A stretch of DNA of 64,000 nucleotides from an uncultured Sphingobacteriales bacterium (GCA_937871285.1 CALMQS010000013.1:1-64000); one strand, 5' to 3'; numbered from the stretch's first letter, positions 8,856-18,942 are shown. Numbers and translations are program-made. The notes: generated by a model not told the origin, from the letters alone.

Positions 8856-11000
8856 TTACGCCGTTACCTTTCCTTTCACCTTTGCAATTACTTCTTCAGC
8901 TATATTATTCGGCGTAGGATTATAATGACTGAACTCCATGGTAGATGTTGCGCGACCTGATGTTAACGAACGCAGTTGGGTTACATAACCAAACATTTCG
9001 CTCAACGGTACTTTGGCCTTAATTACCTGCAGGTTATTACGGGTATCCATGCCTTCTAATATGCCGCGGCGGCGGTTGATATCGCCGGTTACATCACCCA
9101 TGTACTGATCGGGTGTTAATACTTCTACCTTCATAATAGGTTCCAGCAGTACGGGTTTAGCTTTACGGCCTGCTTCACGGAATCCGCTTTTTGCACAAAG
9201 CTCAAACGACATAGAGTCGGAATCCACATCGTGAAAGCTACCATCAAATACACGCACTTTCATGTTTTGTACGGGATAATTGGCCAGAACCCCGTTGCCC
9301 ATAGAAGTTTCAAATCCTTTTTGTATGGCAGGTACAAATTCACGCGGAATAGAGCCTCCAAAGATATCATTCACGAACTGGAACGCTTTACCCGGGTTTT
9401 CATTCATCCACTCTTCATCGGCAGGCCCCATTTCAAATACAATATCGGCAAACTTACCACGACCACCGGTTTGCTTTTTCAATACTTCACGATGCTCAAC
9501 TTTAGCGGTAAACGCTTCCTTATATGCCACCTGCGGCGCACCCTGGTTCACCTCTACTTTAAATTCGCGGCGCATCCGGTCTATAATAATTTCCAGGTGC
9601 AGCTCGCCCATTCCGCGCAGGATAGTTTGGCCGGTATCTTCATCGGTATTTACCCGCAGCGTGGGGTCTTCCTCTACCAGCTTACCGATAGCTATACCCA
9701 TCTTATCCACGTCAACCTGTGTTTTAGGCTCTATCGCAATAGCAATAACCGGTTCAGGAATGAACATGTTTTCAAGGGTAATGGGATGGTCTTCATTACA
9801 AAGCGTATCGCCGGTTTTGATTTCCTTAAACCCAACAGCAGCGCCAATATCTCCGGCTTCAATAAAGTCAACAGGATTTTGCTTATTGGCAAACATTTTC
9901 ATGATACGGCTGATCCTTTCCTTCTTACCGCTTCTCACATTTAACACATAAGAACCCGCATCTAAGTGCCCCGAGTAAACCCGGAAGAATGCCAGGCGCC
10001 CCACAAAGGGATCGGTCATGATCTTAAAAGCCAGTGCAGCAAAAGGTTCCTTAGCATCGGGGTGGCGGATTTCCGTTTCGCCGGTATCCGGATTCACACC
10101 TTCTATAGCCTCAATATCCATAGGAGAAGGAAGATAGCGGCAAACCGCATCCAGGGCAGTTTGTACGCCTTTGTTCTTAAATGAAGAGCCGCACATCATA
10201 GGCACGATGCTCAGGTCAATTGTTGCCTTGCGAATGGCGGTATGCATTTCGTCTTCTGTGATCGTATTGGGATCATCGAAAAACTTCTCCATTAAATTGT
10301 CATCGTATTCAGCAACGGCTTCTACCAAATGACCTCTCCATTCATTGGCTTCTTCCAGCATATCAGCAGGCACATCAATTTCATCAAAGGTCATGCCCTC
10401 CGTTTCATTATGCCAGATGATACCTTTCATTTTAATAAGGTCTACCACCCCCTTGAAGCCTTCTTCCGCACCAATGGGTAACTGCAACGGAACAGCTTTA
10501 GCACCCAGCATTTCCTTTACCTGTTTTACTACATTTAAGAAGTCGGCGCCGGCGCGGTCCATCTTATTTACAAACCCTATACGCGGTACTTTATACCGGT
10601 TTGCCTGGCGCCAAACGGTTTCGCTCTGGGGCTCAACACCATCCACGGCAGAAAACAGGGCGATCAGCCCGTCTAACACACGCATGGAGCGTTCTACTTC
10701 TACGGTAAAATCCACGTGGCCGGGCGTGTCAATGATATTGAAACTATATTTTTTTGTATCAGGCGTTGGCTTTCCTTTTACGGTAGGAAAGTTCCAGTGG
10801 CAACTTACCGCTGCAGAAGTAATGGTAATACCTCTTTCTTTTTCCTGCTCCATCCAGTCGGTAGTGGCAGCACCGTCATGCACTTCCCCTGTTTTATGTA
10901 TCATACCGGTATAGCGCAGAATACGCTCTGTAGTAGTGGTTTTGCCTGCATCAATGTGTGCCGCAATACCAAAGTTTCTCTGAAATTTTAAGTCTGCCAT
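8856..11000 (-). CDS. fusA: Translation elongation factor G
   Basis: Cytoplasmic GTPase that drives ribosomal translocation and, with RRF, ribosome recycling. The length of 714 residues is usual for EF-G. GTPase motifs are all visible: P-loop AHIDAGKTT near residues 14-22, the switch-I RGITI, DTPGH, and NKMDRAGAD. The C-terminal domains include YKEAF and the domain [10 protein letters not shown] region. A strong promoter lies at 11077-11105 and a terminator at 8771-8807, so fusA appears to be its own transcription unit. It is separated from rpsL/rpsG by ndh and a DUF2490 gene, unlike the usual rpsL-rpsG-fusA order. Confidence 0.98.
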   Translation of the reverse strand: MADLKFQRNFGIAAHIDAGKTTTTERILRYTGMIHKTGEVHDGAATTDWMEQEKERGITITSAAVSCHWNFPTVKGKPTPDTKKYSFNIIDTPGHVDFTVEVERSMRVLDGLIALFSAVDGVEPQSETVWRQANRYKVPRIGFVNKMDRAGADFLNVVKQVKEMLGAKAVPLQLPIGAEEGFKGVVDLIKMKGIIWHNETEGMTFDEIDVPADMLEEANEWRGHLVEAVAEYDDNLMEKFFDDPNTITEDEMHTAIRKATIDLSIVPMMCGSSFKNKGVQTALDAVCRYLPSPMDIEAIEGVNPDTGETEIRHPDAKEPFAALAFKIMTDPFVGRLAFFRVYSGHLDAGSYVLNVRSGKKERISRIMKMFANKQNPVDFIEAGDIGAAVGFKEIKTGDTLCNEDHPITLENMFIPEPVIAIAIEPKTQVDVDKMGIAIGKLVEEDPTLRVNTDEDTGQTILRGMGELHLEIIIDRMRREFKVEVNQGAPQVAYKEAFTAKVEHREVLKKQTGGRGKFADIVFEMGPADEEWMNENPGKAFQFVNDIFGGSIPREFVPAIQKGFETSMGNGVLANYPVQNMKVRVFDGSFHDVDSDSMSFELCAKSGFREAGRKAKPVLLEPIMKVEVLTPDQYMGDVTGDINRRRGILEGMDTRNNLQVIKAKVPLSEMFGYVTQLRSLTSGRATSTMEFSHYNPTPNNIAEEVIAKVKGKVTA

Positions 11001-11076
11001 TTTATTGGGGATTAAATATTTTTACTTTTAATATATATTAAAGCGTATTGCACTCCAACTATATTTTTTTGAGGCG

Positions 11077-11105
11077 CAAAGGTAGCGAAATTAGTGTGAA
11101 AACAA
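11077..11105 (-). promoter_or_regulatory. fusA promoter (Bacteroidota sigma type)
   Basis: On the minus strand TTG, 18 bases, then TACCTTTG matches the -33/-7 consensus TTG-N18-TAnnTTTG. It would start transcription roughly 70 bases upstream of the fusA ATG, leaving an AT-rich leader. The remaining 11106-11346 between fusA and ndh shows no gene. Confidence 0.7.
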
Positions 11106-11346
11106 TAGCATGCCCTTTCTAAAATTTTATATAGAAAAAACAGGGAAAACCAGGGCAGGTTTGGTAGCTTTATCATCTTGATAATGTGTGCTTGGTTCAT
11201 CAGCAGAACCCCAATCTCCTGCCCCACAGGAAGCTCACCGGGAGTCAGGCATTTTAGCAATGTACCGAATAAGCGGCAACAGAAACGGTGAAAACCGGCG
11301 GACGGGCAGTTTTCTATGACAAACAATGTAGAAAGGGAATTAAATA

Positions 11347-12621
11347 ATGACAACAAAACAAGTAGTAATTATAGGGGGTGGATTTGCAGGTATTAACCTC
11401 GCTAAACATTTATCGGATAAAAGCGGGTTCAACGTTACGCTGGCAGATAAAAACAATTATAATTTCTTTCCGCCACTGCTTTACCAGGTAGCTACCGGTT
11501 TTTTGGAAGCGTCTAATATCAGCTACCCGTTTCGGAAAATGTTCCAGGGCAAAAAAAATATCCGCTTCCGGATGGGCGAATTATTGAAAGTTGTTCCGCA
11601 GGAGAATAAAGTAGTGTTGTCATCCGGTGATCTGGAATATGATTATTTAGTGCTTGCCACGGGAACGGAAAGCAACTATTTTGGGCTGGAGAATGTGAAA
11701 GCAAACGCCATTCCCATGAAAACAGTGAATGATGCGCTGGAAATGCGCAATTACCTGCTGCAGCAATTAGAAAATGCCACGCTTACCCCGGATAAGACAG
11801 AAAGAGAAAAGCTGCTTACCATTGTTATTGCCGGTGGAGGACCAACAGGAGTGGAAGTATCGGGCATGCTGGCAGAGATGAGAAAATTTATTATCCGTAA
11901 AGACTATCCCGAATTCAGGGGGGCAAAAGATCAAAGCCATATTTATTTAATAGACGGCGGCCCTCAGTTACTGTCGCCAATGAGCCCCAGATCTCAAAAA
12001 GATACCTATACTGCTTTATGTAAATTAGGTGTTGAAATTAAGCTGAACATACAGGTAAAGGATTATATAAATGACATGGTTGTCCTGTCCAACGGAGAAC
12101 ATATTCAAACCAAAACACTCATTTGGGCTGCAGGCGTTTCCGCAAAAACCATAGCCGGCATCCCCGGCACTTCCTATGGACGGGGCAAACGGCTTTTGAC
12201 AGACGCGTTTAATAAAGTGCAGAACACTTCCAATATATACGCTATTGGAGATACCTGCCTGCAAACCAGCGACCCGGATTTTCCGGAGGGACATCCCCAG
12301 GTGGCGCAGGTAGCCCTGCAGCAGGGGAAAAACCTGGCGATTAATTTTAGAAGAATAGCGGCACAACAGCCACTTCGCCCTTTCCGTTACAGAGATAAAG
12401 GTACAATGGCAATTATAGGGCGCAACAAAGCCGTTGCCGATTTACCTAAACCTCCATTGCATTTCAGGGGATTTATCGCCTGGTTCATGTGGTTGTTCAT
12501 TCATCTTATTTCTTTGGTTACCTACCGCAATAAAATAACCACGCTTTATAACTGGATGATTGCCTATTTTACCAAAGACCAGGCGCTCCGGATGATTATA
12601 AGACCGCTGAAAAAAGAATAG
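11347..12621 (+). CDS. ndh: Type II NADH:quinone oxidoreductase (NDH-2)
   Basis: Predicted peripheral-membrane flavoprotein passing electrons from NADH to menaquinone without proton pumping, 424 residues. Two dinucleotide folds are visible: FAD-binding IIGGGFAGINLAKHL at residues about 8-22 and NADH-binding IVIAGGGPTGVEVSG near 160. The motif YAIGD near 298 is the usual FAD-contacting segment. The C-terminus has a hydrophobic/amphipathic stretch (FRGFIAWFMWLFIHLISL) that fits the membrane-docking region of NDH-2. It lies divergently from fusA and convergently with the DUF2490 gene, splitting the usual str operon. Confidence 0.88.
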   Translation: MTTKQVVIIGGGFAGINLAKHLSDKSGFNVTLADKNNYNFFPPLLYQVATGFLEASNISYPFRKMFQGKKNIRFRMGELLKVVPQENKVVLSSGDLEYDYLVLATGTESNYFGLENVKANAIPMKTVNDALEMRNYLLQQLENATLTPDKTEREKLLTIVIAGGGPTGVEVSGMLAEMRKFIIRKDYPEFRGAKDQSHIYLIDGGPQLLSPMSPRSQKDTYTALCKLGVEIKLNIQVKDYINDMVVLSNGEHIQTKTLIWAAGVSAKTIAGIPGTSYGRGKRLLTDAFNKVQNTSNIYAIGDTCLQTSDPDFPEGHPQVAQVALQQGKNLAINFRRIAAQQPLRPFRYRDKGTMAIIGRNKAVADLPKPPLHFRGFIAWFMWLFIHLISLVTYRNKITTLYNWMIAYFTKDQALRMIIRPLKKE

Positions 12622-12628
12622 CCGGCTG

Positions 12629-13336
12629 TTAATCCATTAAATTAGGGATCCTTTCACCCTCGTCATCATACTCAAATTGCAGCATAAGCGAAAATTGGAG
12701 GAAGTTTTTAGCACCGCGCTTGCTAAGCGTATAATTGTACTGGTTTACATACCCGGCCTGAATGGTAGTAACCGGCGTTAATATATAGCCTGCACCTGCA
12801 AAAAACCGGTTACGTTCAAAATGAGGGGCTTTGTTATTTAAAAAAATTTCATCGTAAGCATTCAAATAAAATGTACCAGGCACTAATCTGGCATTATTCA
12901 AAGGCAGCATCATATTTAAACGGTAGCGGAACCGGTTACGGTAACCATCACTCATCCATTTTTGCTCTGCGCGATAGCGATGCTCTATCTTCAGCCGCTC
13001 AAGGTATTGGTTCATGGTAACCTGTTGCCAGATCCGGAACTCTTCACTATCAAACGGCTTAGCAAAATTTCCTTCGCCTGCATAAGTAGCGTACCTGCCT
13101 GCACCGGCCAAAAACGAAAAGTTGCTGTTAATGCTATAGCTCAGTCCGCCTTTTATTTCGTAGTAAAAAAAATCATCAAAAAAACTGTTTGATCTGGTCT
13201 GCAGCTCTGTAAAAACTTCCCATTTCTGGCTTAAGCTTAATTGCGCGTTAACCACATGCCAGGTACCCAGCCCCTTGTTTTGGGAAAAGGTAAGCTTTGA
13301 GAGCAGCAAAATAATGATGGTAATTTTCAGTTTCAT
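12629..13336 (-). CDS. DUF2490 family outer-membrane protein
   Basis: 235 residues with a signal peptide (about 1-18, ending LTFSQ) and alternating aromatic beta-strands typical of the DUF2490 family (GTWHVVNAQLSLSQKWEV, then RNSFFDDFFYYEIKGG). Predicted small outer-membrane beta-barrel of unknown function. It ends 7 bases from the ndh stop, convergent with it, and lies downstream of rpsG but beyond that operon's terminator. Confidence 0.8.
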   Translation of the reverse strand: MKLKITIIILLLSKLTFSQNKGLGTWHVVNAQLSLSQKWEVFTELQTRSNSFFDDFFYYEIKGGLSYSINSNFSFLAGAGRYATYAGEGNFAKPFDSEEFRIWQQVTMNQYLERLKIEHRYRAEQKWMSDGYRNRFRYRLNMMLPLNNARLVPGTFYLNAYDEIFLNNKAPHFERNRFFAGAGYILTPVTTIQAGYVNQYNYTLSKRGAKNFLQFSLMLQFEYDDEGERIPNLMD

Positions 13337-13396
13337 TTCCGTACAATTTACACGATCAGTCAGGTATTCAGGGCAGGTATTGCAAGCCGCACCTCT

Positions 13397-13437
13397 TTAA
13401 TAAATAAATACCCTGCCGTGAAACAACAGCAGGGTAT
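13397..13437 (-). terminator. Intrinsic terminator of rpsL-rpsG
   Basis: On the minus strand a 9 bp stem ATACCCTGC/GCAGGGTAT with a 12-base loop is followed by TTATTTATTTATTA. It begins about 27 bases after the rpsG stop and explains why fusA needs its own promoter. Confidence 0.75.
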
Positions 13438-13463
13438 ATCAGTGCAAAAATATTAAAATGATT

Positions 13464-13931
13464 TTATATCCTGAAATGGGCGAATGCTTTATTGGCATCG
13501 GCCATACGGTGGGTATCTTCTTTCTTTTTAAAAGCTGCACCCTCGCCTTTACTGGCAGCTATAATTTCATTGGCTAACTTATCTGCCATCGTTTTCCCGT
13601 TCCTGTCGCGGCTATAGCGGATAAGCCATTTGATGCTAAGCGATATTTTACGATCGGGACGAACTTCTGCGGGAATCTGGAACGTTGCACCACCAATTCT
13701 GCGGCTGCGTACTTCCACCCCCGGTGTAACATTGTTCAATGCGCGTTTCCATATTTCGTACCCGTTTTCACCGGATACTTTTGAAACACGGTCAATGGCA
13801 TCATAAAATATATCGTAAGCCGTACTTTTTTTGCCACCCCACATTAAGTTATTTACAAAACGGGTAACCAGCTTATCGTTAAACTTTGGATCAGGTGCTA
13901 ATGGTAATTTTTTAGCTTGTGCTTTACGCAT
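13464..13931 (-). CDS. rpsG: 30S ribosomal protein S7
   Basis: 155 residues. Primary 16S rRNA-binding protein that nucleates assembly of the 30S head and lies at the tRNA exit region. The sequence is strongly conserved (N-terminal [22 protein letters not shown], and the beta-hairpin [15 protein letters not shown]). It lies 51 bases after rpsL and is presumably co-transcribed with it from the promoter at 14388-14419, with a terminator downstream. Confidence 0.98.
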   Translation of the reverse strand: MRKAQAKKLPLAPDPKFNDKLVTRFVNNLMWGGKKSTAYDIFYDAIDRVSKVSGENGYEIWKRALNNVTPGVEVRSRRIGGATFQIPAEVRPDRKISLSIKWLIRYSRDRNGKTMADKLANEIIAASKGEGAAFKKKEDTHRMADANKAFAHFRI

Positions 13932-13982
13932 GTTGGTTAAATATTATTACGCTAATCAGTTTACTTGTATTATACTTTAAAG

Positions 13983-14363
13983 CTATTTCTTGGCCTTCTC
14001 TCTTTTTGTTCCGTATTTGGAACGGCTTTGCTTACGGTCTTTTACTCCCGCAGTATCTAAGCTGCCCCTTACAATATGGTAACGAACACCCGGCAGATCC
14101 TTTACACGACCGCCCCTGATCAATACGATAGAGTGTTCCTGCAAATTATGTCCTTCACCAGGTATATAGGCAATTACTTCCACCTTATTGGTTAAACGTA
14201 CTTTTGCCACTTTACGCAAAGCGGAATTAGGTTTTTTGGGAGTAGTGGTATATACACGGGTGCATACGCCACGACGCTGCGGACAGCTATCCAAAGCCCT
14301 TGATTTGCTTTTTGCTCTGATGATCTCTCTACCTTTTCTAACTAATTGTTGTATTGTAGGCAT
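13983..14363 (-). CDS. rpsL: 30S ribosomal protein S12
   Basis: 126 residues. Decoding-centre protein involved in translational accuracy. Conserved blocks are [11 protein letters not shown] at the N-terminus, [18 protein letters not shown] (the first streptomycin-contact region, Lys present) and [14 protein letters not shown] (the second, Lys present). It is the first gene of the rpsL-rpsG unit. Confidence 0.98.
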   Translation of the reverse strand: MPTIQQLVRKGREIIRAKSKSRALDSCPQRRGVCTRVYTTTPKKPNSALRKVAKVRLTNKVEVIAYIPGEGHNLQEHSIVLIRGGRVKDLPGVRYHIVRGSLDTAGVKDRKQSRSKYGTKREKAKK

Positions 14364-14387
14364 TCTTACCTTTTATTTTTGGGAGGG

Positions 14388-14419
14388 CAAAGGTAAGCGG
14401 CTTGTTGGGAAATACCAAA
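14388..14419 (-). promoter_or_regulatory. rpsL-rpsG promoter (Bacteroidota sigma type)
   Basis: On the minus strand TTTG, 20 bases, then TACCTTTG fits the TTTG-N17-20-TAnnTTTG pattern. The -7 box is 24 bases from the rpsL ATG, giving a short leader. Confidence 0.7.
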
Positions 14420-14452
14420 ATTTATAAGTTCAAATTATTAAAAACCCGCCGT

Positions 14453-14920
14453 TTATTTAATTTCGCCTGTGGCCTGTACATTTGCGCCGTTCATGATCTT
14501 GATGTAATAGCCCGTTTTACTGATCAAATCACTGTATTTTACAGGAAGGTTGGATCCGCTCCCCATAACCGGGTTCACTATTAAACTACCTGTTTTGCCA
14601 TTAACGGAACCCAGGTAGGAAAAAATAAGTTCATTTTCCGCCTCATCTTTAGTATTGATCACGGCGTCGAAATTTATGCCGTCCTGCCGGTAAGGTTCGC
14701 TTATAGTAATGGTTAACCGGGCATTTCCATCCGCCAACTGGTCAATACGAAAATTGCCCGCTTCCACTTCGGCACCGCTTGAATAATTAAATAACTTATA
14801 CGTTCTGAAATCAAGGTTGGGATCCGGATTGTTATTATTATCTTTTTTGCATCCTGCAAAAATTGCTGACAATAAAAGAAAGAAAGCCAAAATTTTCGAT
14901 CCGGTACGCTGTTTTATCAT
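14453..14920 (-). CDS. Hypothetical lipoprotein
   Basis: 155 residues. It has a lipoprotein signal peptide with a lipobox ending in Cys about residue 23 (AIFAGC), followed by a KKDNNNNPDPN linker, as in many Bacteroidota surface or periplasmic lipoproteins. The remainder is beta-rich (ARLTITISEPY, GKTGSLIVNP) with no recognised domain. The gene stands alone between rpsL and ilvE. Confidence 0.7.
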   Translation of the reverse strand: MIKQRTGSKILAFFLLLSAIFAGCKKDNNNNPDPNLDFRTYKLFNYSSGAEVEAGNFRIDQLADGNARLTITISEPYRQDGINFDAVINTKDEAENELIFSYLGSVNGKTGSLIVNPVMGSGSNLPVKYSDLISKTGYYIKIMNGANVQATGEIK

Positions 14921-15136
14921 AATAAACTGTTTTGCTACGATAGCTACAATTCCGTACCAGACTTATCCTTTACACCACAATTCATTTAAAAGCTTTCTAA
15001 AACTTTACTTTTATAAGGTTTGTTTAACGTATGGATACCGGATTTCATCCCTTAACAGGTGGCATCTTCATACAATCAGCTACAGCAAAGCTTTTCAGCC
15101 CTTTTTTAAAAGCAGAAATAAAAATGCAGAACGCAT

Positions 15137-15164
15137 AAAAAAAGTCATTGCGTAAATGACTTTT
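15137..15164 (-). terminator. Terminator of ilvE, possibly bidirectional
   Basis: A 10 bp stem AAAAGTCATT/AATGACTTTT with a short loop. Read on the minus strand, the stem leads into seven Ts. It begins 30 bases after the ilvE stop. Confidence 0.7.
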
Positions 15165-15193
15165 ATAATAATACGGGGTATTTTTTCCTCAAT

Positions 15194-16258
15194 TTATACC
15201 GGCAGCATCCACTGATGGGTATCCGGTGATTTTCCCTGGCGGATAGCATCAAGCTTTTTCTTTATTCCCGCGCTCAGCGTCCAATCTTTTTCACTGAATT
15301 CCATTACATAATCCTTATACCTCACCTTTTGTATCATAGCAATGGTGGCGGCCGTTCCTGTGCCAAATGCTTCCTGCAGCCTTCCCTCCTTATGTGCTTT
15401 AATTACCTCGTCGATATTAATACGCCGCTCTTCCACCGGTATATTCATTTCTTTTAAAATAGTAATTACACTTTTGCGCGTTACACCATCCAATATCGTT
15501 TCTTCTTCTAAAGAAGGCGTTATGGCAGTATGGTCAATAACAAAAAAAACATTCATCATCCCTACTTCCTGCAGCCATTTATGTTCGGAAGCATCTGTCC
15601 ATAATACCTGGTCGTAACCCAGCTTCTGCGCCTCTGTAGCAGCAATCAGGCTGCCGCCATAGTTTCCGGCATTTTTTGCAAAACCAACACCCCCGGGCGC
15701 CGCACGGGTATACCTTTCTTCCACCAGTATGTTCATTGGCTTGGGAAAATACGGCCCGGTAGGACTTAAAATGATCAGGAACTTATACGTTTGGGAAGGG
15801 CGCACCCCCAGCATGGCATCGGTAGAAAACATAAAGGGCCTGATATACAGGGAGTGATCCTTTTTAGCAGGGATCCAGTTTTTATCTATGGCAATAAGGC
15901 GGCGCATCCCGTCAATAAACAGCTCTTGCGGCACTTCGGGCATATTCATCCTTGCGGCCGAGATATTAAACCGCCTGAAATTGTCGTATGGTCTGAATAC
16001 AAAAGCGTTGCCCTGCTCATCTTTATAAGCCTTAATGCCTTCAAAAATAGCCTGCCCGTAATGCAGGGCCGCCAATGAGGGTTCTAACAATAAAGGCTGG
16101 TAGGGTTTGATCTCCACATTCGTCCACTTCCCGTTTTCATATTCTGCTTCCAGCATATGATCTGTAAAATATTTTCCAAAAGGCAGGTTTTCCAGGTCAA
16201 TATCCTGCAACTTGCTTCTTTCCGTTTTTGTAACCTGAATATCCATCGCGGCAATCAT
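15194..16258 (-). CDS. ilvE: Branched-chain amino acid aminotransferase
   Basis: PLP-dependent fold-type IV transaminase interconverting Leu/Ile/Val and their 2-oxo acids with glutamate, cytosolic. It has 354 residues, as in the long BCAT class. The PLP lysine is K195 in GFAKNAGNYGGS; the substrate and PLP-loop motifs LHYGQAIFEG (65-74) and the late FGTGTAA are present. ATG codons at residues 1 and 5 are both possible starts. It stands alone with its own terminator at 15137-15164. Confidence 0.93.
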   Translation of the reverse strand: MIAAMDIQVTKTERSKLQDIDLENLPFGKYFTDHMLEAEYENGKWTNVEIKPYQPLLLEPSLAALHYGQAIFEGIKAYKDEQGNAFVFRPYDNFRRFNISAARMNMPEVPQELFIDGMRRLIAIDKNWIPAKKDHSLYIRPFMFSTDAMLGVRPSQTYKFLIILSPTGPYFPKPMNILVEERYTRAAPGGVGFAKNAGNYGGSLIAATEAQKLGYDQVLWTDASEHKWLQEVGMMNVFFVIDHTAITPSLEEETILDGVTRKSVITILKEMNIPVEERRINIDEVIKAHKEGRLQEAFGTGTAATIAMIQKVRYKDYVMEFSEKDWTLSAGIKKKLDAIRQGKSPDTHQWMLPV

Positions 16259-16323
16259 AAAACACTATTTTTGTTGCAAAGAAACGAAAAAACCCGATGG
16301 CAGGGAAGCCACTTATAAATTAA

Positions 16324-16821
16324 ATGAGTCTTAAAAATATCATATTACCCGAAAACGTGATAGCAAGCCTGTATACGGCGCCGATCATTTGTATGCCAGA
16401 TGCAGCAGGCAATGAGGCTGCACCCGAAGCCCACATAAAATTCCTGGGCTCCAACCAAAAACACATCACTATAGTGGTTAATGCAAATGATGCTCCATTC
16501 CTCAGCGACAAATCTTTTATCTTCTTAACCGGGGTTCTTACTGCCTGCAGGCTGAACGTGGCAGATGTGGCCATCATTAACATACATCAATCCACTAATA
16601 ATCATTACCTAAGCCTTAATGCTGCTACCAAGCCACAAACTGTGCTTCTTTTTGGCGTATCGCCACAGGATATAGGATTACCCCTTCATTTTCCTCATTT
16701 CCAGGTGCAGCCGTTCAACAATACAACTTACATATGCGCTCCTCCTTTAGACAGCATTGAAGCAAACAAGCCGCTTAAAGCTAAGTTATGGGCAAGCTTA
16801 AAATCGGTTTTCCAACTGTAA
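16324..16821 (+). CDS. Hypothetical protein upstream of rdgB
   Basis: 165 residues, no signal peptide or membrane segment. The middle has a beta-alpha pattern (HIKFLGSNQKHITIVVN, then SFIFLTGVLTACRLNVADVAIINI), suggesting a small alpha/beta fold. Its stop is 9 bases before the rdgB start, so the two are probably co-transcribed. I do not recognise a named family and assign no function. Confidence 0.7.
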   Translation: MSLKNIILPENVIASLYTAPIICMPDAAGNEAAPEAHIKFLGSNQKHITIVVNANDAPFLSDKSFIFLTGVLTACRLNVADVAIINIHQSTNNHYLSLNAATKPQTVLLFGVSPQDIGLPLHFPHFQVQPFNNTTYICAPPLDSIEANKPLKAKLWASLKSVFQL

Positions 16822-16830
16822 TACAACCTT

Positions 16831-17409
16831 ATGCAAAAGCTTATTTTCGCTACCAATAACCAGCATAAAACAGAAGAGATCCGTTCCGTATTAAAAGGAC
16901 GGTTTAATATCATAACCCTTGCAGAGGCAGGTATTGATATTGATATCCCTGAACCTTTTGATACCCTGGAGGAAAATGCAAAAGAAAAAGCAACCACCAT
17001 TTATAACTTAACCGGAATAAGCTGCTTCGGGGAAGATACCGGACTGGAAACCAACGCGCTGAATGGTGAGCCGGGTGTTAAAAGCGCAAGGTACGCCGGA
17101 GAGGAAAGAGATTTTGCTGCTAATATAGAAAAACTACTGAACAGGCTAAGAGGTAAAGCAGACAGAACAGCCCGGTTCAGAACGGTGATCTCTTTAATGC
17201 TGGAAGGCAGGGAGCACCGGTTTGAAGGGATCTGCGAGGGATATATTGCCGAAGAACCCCGCGGAGAAAAGGGATTTGGATATGATCCGGTATTTATACC
17301 CCTCCACAGCAATCGTACATTTGCCGAAATGAGCCTGGCTGAAAAGAATCAATACAGTCACCGGGGGAAGGCTATGGAACAATTAGTTCAGTTTTTAATA
17401 AAAATATAA
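16831..17409 (+). CDS. rdgB: XTP/dITP diphosphatase (RdgB/HAM1)
   Basis: 192 residues. Hydrolyses dITP, XTP and ITP to the monophosphates, cleaning the nucleotide pool. Family motifs are visible: LIFATNNQHKTEEI at the N-terminus (normally TxNxxK), the catalytic-region GEDTGLETNAL (Asp present), the GVKSARYAG loop, and the C-terminal GFGYDPVFIP with SHRGKA. It overlaps nothing and follows a 165-residue hypothetical gene at 9 bases. Confidence 0.93.
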   Translation: MQKLIFATNNQHKTEEIRSVLKGRFNIITLAEAGIDIDIPEPFDTLEENAKEKATTIYNLTGISCFGEDTGLETNALNGEPGVKSARYAGEERDFAANIEKLLNRLRGKADRTARFRTVISLMLEGREHRFEGICEGYIAEEPRGEKGFGYDPVFIPLHSNRTFAEMSLAEKNQYSHRGKAMEQLVQFLIKI

Positions 17410-17466
17410 TCGTACTATCGCCTTACCGTTAAAACGAAAAGAAGAAAATTGATCTTTGTTGATTAA

Positions 17467-18024
17467 ATGTCTTTACCAAGCAACCATACCATCAGTGAAA
17501 GCGACTTAATAAGAGGTTGTATAGATGGAGATCGCCGTATGCAGGAATATTTATACCAGCGGTTTTCTCCTAAAATGTATGCAGTTTGTCTTCGTTATGC
17601 GGGTAAAGCCGAAGATGCCCAGGATATTTTACAGGATGGATTTGTGAAAATTTTCAAAAACCTGCATATGTACCGGGGTGATGGCTCATTTGAAGGCTGG
17701 ATAAGAAGGATATTTGTGAATACGGCAATTGAGCATTATCGCAGGCAGGTGAATCTTTACCCCGTTACCGAAAACCATGAAAACCTGCTTGAAACTAAGG
17801 AACTATCGGCTCTTGACAGTTTAAGCATGAAAGACCTGATGAAGATGATCCAGGAACTGTCGCCAGGCTACAGAACAGTGTTTAACTTATATGTAGTGGA
17901 AGGCTATTCGCACAAGGAAATCGCGGAAATCGTTGGCATCAGTGAAGGAACCAGTAAATCGCAGTTGGCCAGAGCAAAGGGCGTACTGCAAAATATGATT
18001 AAAACAAAAAGAACACTATCATAA
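17467..18024 (+). CDS. ECF-type RNA polymerase sigma factor
   Basis: 185 residues. Region 2 is at about 25-95 (YAGKAEDAQDILQDGFVKIF, GWIRRIFVNTAI) and region 4 at about 125-180 (LSPGYRTVFNLYVVEGYSHKEIAE, then the helix-turn-helix SEGTSKSQLARAK). It directs RNA polymerase to an unknown regulon. The next gene, 21 bases on, encodes a single-span membrane protein likely to be its anti-sigma factor. The pair resembles the other sigma/anti-sigma pair at 43214-45024. Confidence 0.9.
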   Translation: MSLPSNHTISESDLIRGCIDGDRRMQEYLYQRFSPKMYAVCLRYAGKAEDAQDILQDGFVKIFKNLHMYRGDGSFEGWIRRIFVNTAIEHYRRQVNLYPVTENHENLLETKELSALDSLSMKDLMKMIQELSPGYRTVFNLYVVEGYSHKEIAEIVGISEGTSKSQLARAKGVLQNMIKTKRTLS

Positions 18025-18045
18025 TCCGCATCCTTAACTCTGATC

Positions 18046-18942
18046 ATGAAATGGACAAATGAATTATATAATCATGAAGTTAATCCACCCGTTCACGTGT
18101 GGGAGCGGGTAGTGCATGATCTTGATAACGAACTTTTGGTATTCAGGAACAGGTTATACGATGTGGAAATTACCCCCCCGGAAAATAGCTGGGAACTGAT
18201 CCGGCATACCCTCGATACCCCTCACCTTGCCGCTCCCAAAAGCTTTGGTATAAAAAAAGGACTTCGGATTGCTGCCGCGGCGGCACTTATCGGCATTTGT
18301 TTTTTTGCGGCTAATTATTTTATAGCAGGCAGCGATCAAAGCAAAACTACCGGCCAAAAAACATTACCCGCCAACAAAACCGGCGAGCAGCCGGATATTC
18401 CTTCTGTTGCCGGCAGTACAGAAGATGCTGGTATTACCGCTCCGGAAAGCAACAAGCCAATGATCGCTTCGCAGACCACCACCCGCAAAAACAAAACACA
18501 GCCCCATACCCCCTTAAATGATTTTTACAGGGAAGCAGCCACTTTTAATGCACCTCCTGTTTCATCCATACCATACGACAATACGGCCATTACCGACCGC
18601 TATGACCTAGATCATGCTGCCGCCAAAAGGATCCGCAATTTAAAAGGTGAGGTAAAAGAAGATGTACGTTTGATGGATTTACCCAACAGCTATTTTTTAA
18701 TGACGGGTCCCAACGGGCAATCGGTAAGGGTTTCTTCCAAATTCAGAAATACCATTCAATACCTCAACGGCAGTGGAAAAGAGGAGCTGCTGGATGTTAT
18801 TCTCAGGGAAAGCCAGTACTGGAGAAATCAGTTCAAGGCATGGAAAGAAGAAGTAGGTCATTCCACTTTTATTCCTTCCGCAGAAAACTTTATGGATATT
18901 TCCGAGCTGATGAAACTGTTACAGCAGCACAACAACAAATAA
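18046..18942 (+). CDS. Putative anti-sigma membrane protein
   Basis: 298 residues. The cytoplasmic N-terminus has two similar 23-residue units (LYNHEVNPPVHVWERVVHDL and LYDVEITPPENSWELIRHTL), then a single membrane span at about 73-93 (GLRIAAAAALIGICFFAANYF), then a long Thr/Lys/Pro-rich periplasmic part without a recognised fold. Position right after the ECF sigma gene and the W..V/I unit near the N-terminus suggest it holds that sigma factor at the membrane. This is inference; no canonical zinc-binding anti-sigma motif is present. Confidence 0.65.
   Translation: MKWTNELYNHEVNPPVHVWERVVHDLDNELLVFRNRLYDVEITPPENSWELIRHTLDTPHLAAPKSFGIKKGLRIAAAAALIGICFFAANYFIAGSDQSKTTGQKTLPANKTGEQPDIPSVAGSTEDAGITAPESNKPMIASQTTTRKNKTQPHTPLNDFYREAATFNAPPVSSIPYDNTAITDRYDLDHAAAKRIRNLKGEVKEDVRLMDLPNSYFLMTGPNGQSVRVSSKFRNTIQYLNGSGKEELLDVILRESQYWRNQFKAWKEEVGHSTFIPSAENFMDISELMKLLQQHNNK

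Noticed and set aside
9280..9951. 223-residue plus-strand frame antisense to fusA
   Set aside because: Mirror frame of a very strongly conserved gene; no start context and no family resemblance.
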